This document shows positions 14,232-16,975 of a stretch of 16,975 nt of DNA, in pieces. Under the pieces are notes generated by a model. That model made no database searches, was not told the DNA's origin, and saw nothing but the letters and a program-made list of their open reading frames with translations. How positions within the stretch are numbered: the first letter of the stretch is position 1; each line of letters opens with the position of its first letter. The translations under genes were made by a program, and so were the position numbers. The stretch comes from Thermaceae bacterium (lineage in GTDB: Bacteria; Deinococcota; Deinococci; Deinococcales; Marinithermaceae). The stretch is from positions 1-16,975 of the forward strand of contig JALSQD010000018.1 of NCBI GenBank assembly GCA_026985615.1, given 5' to 3'.

Positions 14232-14256
14232 GCTTGGGGGCGTGCCGCCCCCAAGC
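14232..14256 (-). terminator. Stable hairpin between livJ and livH
   Basis: A perfect 10-bp stem (GCTTGGGGGC at 14232-14241, GCCCCCAAGC at 14247-14256) has a 5-nt loop and fills most of the livJ-livH gap. On the minus strand it is followed by TTAAAG, not a T-run. It is more likely a partial terminator or a 3'-end stabiliser for the livJ mRNA than a full stop, since livH has no obvious promoter of its own. Confidence 0.55.
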
Positions 14257-14264
14257 CTTTCGGA

Positions 14265-15458
14265 TTACTTAGCGCACTTGGTGGGGTAGATGGTGTCTTT
14301 CGCGGGCACGACCACGATGGGGTCGAGGATGGCGAAGGGGTACTTGTCGGTGTGCTTGGTGTAGCCCCAAACCAGATCCTCGAAGACCTGGTGGTCAGCC
14401 GGGCGCATCCACTTGAGGCCCTCGATAGCCTGGTATTTCAGGCCGCCGTCGGCCTCGAAGGCAGCCTTAACCGCGTCGGGGTCGGTGGAGCCAGCCTTCT
14501 CGATCGCCGCCGCCAGCATCATCATTCCCTCGTAGGCCTCCCCGGCGTTGTACGAGGGGTAGTCGCCGAACTTGTCGTGGAACTTCTTGACGAAAGCCTT
14601 ATTGGCCTCTGTTTCGGGGTAGAGGAACCAGTAGCGAGCGCTAACCAGCATGCCCTCGGGGGTGTTCTTTCCCAGGGGCTCGAGCGCCTGCAGGGCCCCG
14701 CCGGTGGGGTTGACGTAAAACTTGATTGTTTTGAAGAAGCCAAAGGGAATCGCCTGCTTGCCGAACGAAACGAAGTCGCCGCCCCAGAGCGAGCTGAAGA
14801 CCGCCTCGGGCTTCGCCCGCATCAGCGCGGTGATGTAAGAGGAGTAGTCGGACGAGCCAAACTTGGGCCACTGCTCGCTCACCACCTCCACATCGGGCTT
14901 GAGCTCCTTGAGGCGGGTAATGAAGTCTTCCCAGCTGACCCGGCCGAACTCGTAGTCGGGGCCGATGTTGGCCCAGCGCTTGTAGGGCTGCTTGGCAGCG
15001 AAGGCCGCGGCCGCCCAGGAGTCCATACGGGCGTTGTTAGAGGTGCGGAAGACGTAGGGCAGACACATCTCGGTCAGGCGCGGCGTGGCCGCATGGGTGA
15101 CAATCAACGGCACCTTGTACTCGTTGGCCACCGGCGCCACCGCCAGGCTGACCGAGCTGGAGTCGATGCCAAAGAGGAAGTCGACTTTGTTCTCCAGGAT
15201 CAGCCGCTTGGCCTCGCGCACCGCCTGGTCAGGCTTGCCGTGGTCAACGAAGGTGACCTCGATCGGCCGCCCGAGGATGCCGCCCTTGGCGTTGATTTTC
15301 TCGACCGCCAGCTGCACGCCCTGCTTGGACGACGTGCCGTAGTTGGCGAAGTTGCCCGAAAGAATGTACATCGCCCCAATCTTGATGGGCTCGGCCGCCA
15401 GGGCCGCCCCGGCCAGCATCAGCACAAGCAAAGCCAGAAACCGCATCCCACGTTTCAT
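14265..15458 (-). CDS. livJ: LivJ-type periplasmic binding protein (branched-chain amino acids or related ligand)
   Basis: This 397-residue exported protein has a signal peptide (1-21/22, LLVLMLAGAALAAEP) and the type I periplasmic fold: EPIKIGAMYILSGNFANYG (23-41), INAKGGILGRPIEVTFVD (55-72), LIVTHAATPRLTE (118-130) and a late YNAGEAYEGM (303-312). It captures the ligand for LivHMGF. Two cysteines (C132, C395) might form a disulfide. ATG 15458 is chosen for the ideal AAGGAGG spacing; an in-frame GTG two codons earlier sits inside the Shine-Dalgarno and is unlikely. Related proteins bind amides, urea or aromatic acids, so the ligand is not certain. Confidence 0.93.
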   Translation of the reverse strand: MKRGMRFLALLVLMLAGAALAAEPIKIGAMYILSGNFANYGTSSKQGVQLAVEKINAKGGILGRPIEVTFVDHGKPDQAVREAKRLILENKVDFLFGIDSSSVSLAVAPVANEYKVPLIVTHAATPRLTEMCLPYVFRTSNNARMDSWAAAAFAAKQPYKRWANIGPDYEFGRVSWEDFITRLKELKPDVEVVSEQWPKFGSSDYSSYITALMRAKPEAVFSSLWGGDFVSFGKQAIPFGFFKTIKFYVNPTGGALQALEPLGKNTPEGMLVSARYWFLYPETEANKAFVKKFHDKFGDYPSYNAGEAYEGMMMLAAAIEKAGSTDPDAVKAAFEADGGLKYQAIEGLKWMRPADHQVFEDLVWGYTKHTDKYPFAILDPIVVVPAKDTIYPTKCAK

Positions 15459-15466
15459 AACCACCT

Positions 15467-15490
15467 CCTTGTGTTTACGTTATAAGTATA
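15467..15490 (-). promoter_or_regulatory. livJ promoter core with a shared 13-bp motif
   Basis: On the minus strand TATACT (15490-15485) is followed by TATAA and then CGTAAACACAAGG (15479-15467), whose end merges into the Shine-Dalgarno AAGGAGG. The same TATACT plus CGTAAACACAAGG pair occurs upstream of the HsmA-like gene at 10609-10629. No good -35 is visible, so an activator may be needed. Confidence 0.5.
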
Positions 15491-15634
15491 CAGGCCGTTT
15501 CGATCCTGGAAGCGCAAGGGCTTGCGGCGGACGGTCGGCCCCACCGCTTCGGCGTCCTGGTACGGGCGGTCTGGCCGGTTGCATCAACCCGCTCTCGATG
15601 CGGGGGTGAGGCCGGCCGCCCACGCCTTGCGGGC

Positions 15635-15662
15635 AGGAGGTGGGGGCAAGGAGGTGGGGGCA
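15635..15662 (+). repeat. Two tandem copies of a 14-bp G-rich unit
   Basis: The unit AGGAGGTGGGGGCA occurs at 15635-15648 and again, exactly, at 15649-15662, followed by AGGGGC, the start of a degraded third copy. It lies in the long livJ-NACHT gap, upstream of the toxin remnant. The G-rich runs could form secondary structure. It may be a simple slippage product. Confidence 0.85.
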
Positions 15663-15698
15663 AGGGGCTTCCTACCCAAGCAGCATCGTAGGTGCGGC

Positions 15699-15973
15699 CC
15701 TGGGTTCGGGAAGGCGTTCCGCAGCGCCAAGATCGGCGCAAGCCTCCCCGAAGATTGGCCGTGTTGCCTGGAGGAGTACCGCCAGCGCCACGGGTATCGC
15801 AAGCCGCAGCGAAACGGTGCTGCCCGCCGCCCATATCGGAACCCGTAGCGACGGCAAAAGCCCAAACGCACCTGGTCCGCCACGTAAGCAGGCGCCGCAT
15901 CGTCGAGGTGACCGGGCGCATTTCCGCGGACCTCATGGAGGCGCTGGACGGACGGCTCAGGGAAGTGTTGGGG
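15699..15973 (+). pseudogene. Probable frameshifted mazF/PemK-family toxin remnant
   Basis: One plus-strand frame at 15836-15973 encodes a sequence like the C-terminal part of MazF/PemK endoribonuclease toxins: PVATAKAQTHLVRHVSRRR followed by IVEVTGRISADLMEALDGRL and REVLG. The R-H-V-S-R-R-R-I element matches the usual R-[ST]-[VI]-[SD]-K-x-R-[LI], and the final helix matches the M-x-x-[VL]-[DE]-x-x-L-[RK]-x-x-L-G end. Upstream, PGFGKAFRSAKIGASL (15699-15746) in a different frame resembles the N-terminal strand region, and LAVLPGG (from 15755) is back in the C-terminal frame, implying a frameshift near 15746-15755. There is no start codon with a ribosome-binding site, no proper stop after the last helix and no antitoxin gene. 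Match to B. subtilis MazF is from memory, so the call is tentative. Confidence 0.5.
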
Positions 15974-16061
15974 GTTGTAACCGCTATCCGAAAACACCCG
16001 AACAGATCCAGCAAGCCCGTTCTAGCGGCTGCTTTTTGCACCTTTCACCTCAAGCCAGGTG

Positions 16062-16067
16062 TAGAAT
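16062..16067 (+). promoter_or_regulatory. Candidate -10 box for the NACHT gene, inside an inverted repeat
   Basis: TAGAAT lies 22 nt before the chosen start codon. It is flanked by CCAGG (16055-16059) and CCTGG (16072-16076), a 5-bp inverted repeat with a 12-bp spacer, which could be an operator overlapping the promoter. No convincing -35 is present at standard spacing. Confidence 0.3.
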
Positions 16068-16089
16068 GTGGCCTGGAGCAGTACCTATT

Positions 16090-16975
16090 ATGGATTTCGA
16101 TACAGCCGCGGCTTTCTACAACGCGTTGCCCCCGGGATTAAGGGTCGCAATTTATGAAAAGCTGGCTGAATTGAGTGTGGATGCGTTTGTAGACAATCTG
16201 AGTGCTGCACAAAAGAGGAACAAACAAGAAGTTCTGTATAAATGGTATTTGGAAGAATGTGATAAGCAATTCTCCACTATAGAAGCGCCCGACAAAATCG
16301 TGCCCTTTACCGGCTCGCTGGGTATGGAGAGGTTCTTGCTCTGGCCCGAGCTGGACGAAGAAAACCACAGACGCGCCGCTAAACCTAGGCACGCAGAACA
16401 GGAGCGGGAGCCTCCGCTTCCACGAAAAATCAAGGCCACCGAGCTGCTTACCCTCCCTTTAAACAACAACCGCCTGTTCGCGGTGGAAGGAGCGGCGGGC
16501 GTGGGCAAGACGACCATGGCCCAAGCGCTGGCGCGCTATGCCGCCAAACAGGCCCTTGAACTCATGGAACGCAAAGACGAGGACGGGCCCCAGATTCAGT
16601 ACCTGCCGCTCTATTTCAACGCGGAAGACCTCATCAAGTTGGCGGCAGAGACACCGGTGGGCCAGGTCAGCCCGAGCGGGGAGAGCGCCCTAAAAGATTT
16701 GCTGGACGCCGTGTTGCAAAAACCGGACCGAGCGCTGCTGGTGATCGTAGACGGCCTGGACGAGGTGGAAGGGCGCATCAAAACCAAAGCCCTGAAAGCG
16801 CTGCGCAACCTCTGGCTCCCCGGGGGCAACCACCGCTACCTGCTTCTCGGCAGGCCGGGCAGTATCAGCAACTTGCCCTGGGTGCAGGAAGACGAAGAAG
16901 TTCTCAAGCTCGCCATGAAGCCTTGGGGAGAGGAAGAGGTGCGGGAGTACCTGGGTCGCTGGATTGCAGAGGGCG
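16090..16975 (+). CDS. NACHT-type STAND NTPase, 5' part (runs off the right edge)
   Basis: The first 295 residues of a signal-transducing P-loop ATPase are visible. Walker A is GAAGVGKT (134-141, K140) and Walker B with the NACHT-style acidic pair is VIVDGLDE (218-225), followed by LLGRPGS with R255. In bacteria such proteins are often antiphage sensors that oligomerise on recognising phage products, or regulators. The N-terminal ~130 residues have no recognised domain: residues 1-60 look helical (FYNALPPGLRVAIYEKLAEL), and 60-125 are charged and proline-containing. ATG 16090 has GGAG 11 nt upstream; an in-frame ATG at 16066 with AGGTG nearby is a real alternative. DNA at 16141-16260 is only 39% G+C (47/120 by hand count), unlike the high-GC neighbours and the later NTPase region. 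The sensor or effector C-terminus is not in view. Confidence 0.85.
   Translation, partial: MDFDTAAAFYNALPPGLRVAIYEKLAELSVDAFVDNLSAAQKRNKQEVLYKWYLEECDKQFSTIEAPDKIVPFTGSLGMERFLLWPELDEENHRRAAKPRHAEQEREPPLPRKIKATELLTLPLNNNRLFAVEGAAGVGKTTMAQALARYAAKQALELMERKDEDGPQIQYLPLYFNAEDLIKLAAETPVGQVSPSGESALKDLLDAVLQKPDRALLVIVDGLDEVEGRIKTKALKALRNLWLPGGNHRYLLLGRPGSISNLPWVQEDEEVLKLAMKPWGEEEVREYLGRWIAEG

Larger units (their letters stand above)
15459..16089. other. Long intergenic region between livJ and the NACHT gene
   Basis: The 631 bases contain the livJ promoter at the left, the 14-bp tandem repeat, the toxin remnant, and the candidate NACHT promoter at the right. Open frames on both strands across 15475-16041 have no recognisable family apart from the remnant and show no ribosome-binding sites. 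I found no insertion-sequence ends, tRNA or integrase. The region looks like a decayed junction between the conserved liv operon and accessory DNA. Confidence 0.6.

Noticed and set aside
14352..15485. A 377-codon plus-strand open frame opposite livJ
   Set aside because: livJ has a signal peptide, a perfect Shine-Dalgarno and family motifs; the antisense frame has none.
15475..16041. A 188-codon minus-strand open frame in the livJ-NACHT gap
   Set aside because: No ribosome-binding site, low-complexity Arg/Ser/Pro/Thr composition and no motif; the opposite strand holds the toxin-like fragments.
15459..16089. An insertion sequence or integrated-element boundary
   Set aside because: I found no terminal inverted repeats, transposase motif, attachment-site duplication or tRNA end.
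1..16975. A CRISPR array
   Set aside because: No regularly spaced direct repeats of 20-40 bp were seen; the only tandem repeat is two 14-bp units.

Overview
The window reads as a high-GC chromosomal segment from a thermophilic member of the Deinococcus-Thermus group, probably Thermaceae (for example an Oceanithermus- or Marinithermus-like organism). The main evidence is a four-gene cytochrome bc operon in the order C-D-F-B, the arrangement described as fbcCDFB in Thermus thermophilus. A start codon 7 nt behind a perfect TATAAT box (gatB), as in leaderless Thermus/Deinococcus transcripts, also fits. The genus is inference.

Layout, left to right. (1) 1-498: the 5' end of gatB on the minus strand, with an unusual promoter-hairpin arrangement upstream. 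(2) 679-2460: pepF, an M3-family oligoendopeptidase, on the plus strand. (3) 2461-2803: a gene-free convergent spacer holding a 34-bp palindromic element and a strong hairpin. (4) 2804-6219, minus: fbcC-fbcD-fbcF-fbcB, a complete quinol:cytochrome c oxidoreductase with a di-haem cytochrome c, a small four-helix subunit, a Rieske protein and cytochrome b. (5) 6354-10554, minus: a five-gene operon of a small beta-barrel-like exported protein, UgpA/UgpE-type permeases, a UgpB-type binding protein and a xylose-isomerase-like TIM-barrel enzyme; no ATPase gene is present. (6) 10651-11025, plus: a small membrane protein of the HsmA/TIGR03987 type, divergent from (5) across a promoter region. (7) 11022-15458, minus: a complete branched-chain amino-acid-type ABC transporter, livJ-livH-livM-livG-livF.

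(8) 15459-16975 is accessory in character. A 630-bp spacer carries a short tandem repeat and what looks like a frameshifted mazF toxin remnant. It is followed by the start of a NACHT-type STAND NTPase that runs off the right edge. The first part of this gene is strikingly AT-rich (47 G/C of 120 by hand count at 16141-16260) and the P-loop region returns to high GC, so the gene looks mosaic or recently acquired. This right edge is the most likely place for a poorly described defence system, but its effector portion and partners lie outside the window.

The metabolic genes together give quinol oxidation through the bc complex and two periplasmic-binding-protein uptake systems, one probably for glycerol-3-phosphate-like or sugar compounds and one for branched-chain amino acids or related ligands. 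Gene overlaps (ATGA, GTGA, TAATG, TAGTG) and stop codons fused to Shine-Dalgarno sequences indicate tight translational coupling in each operon.
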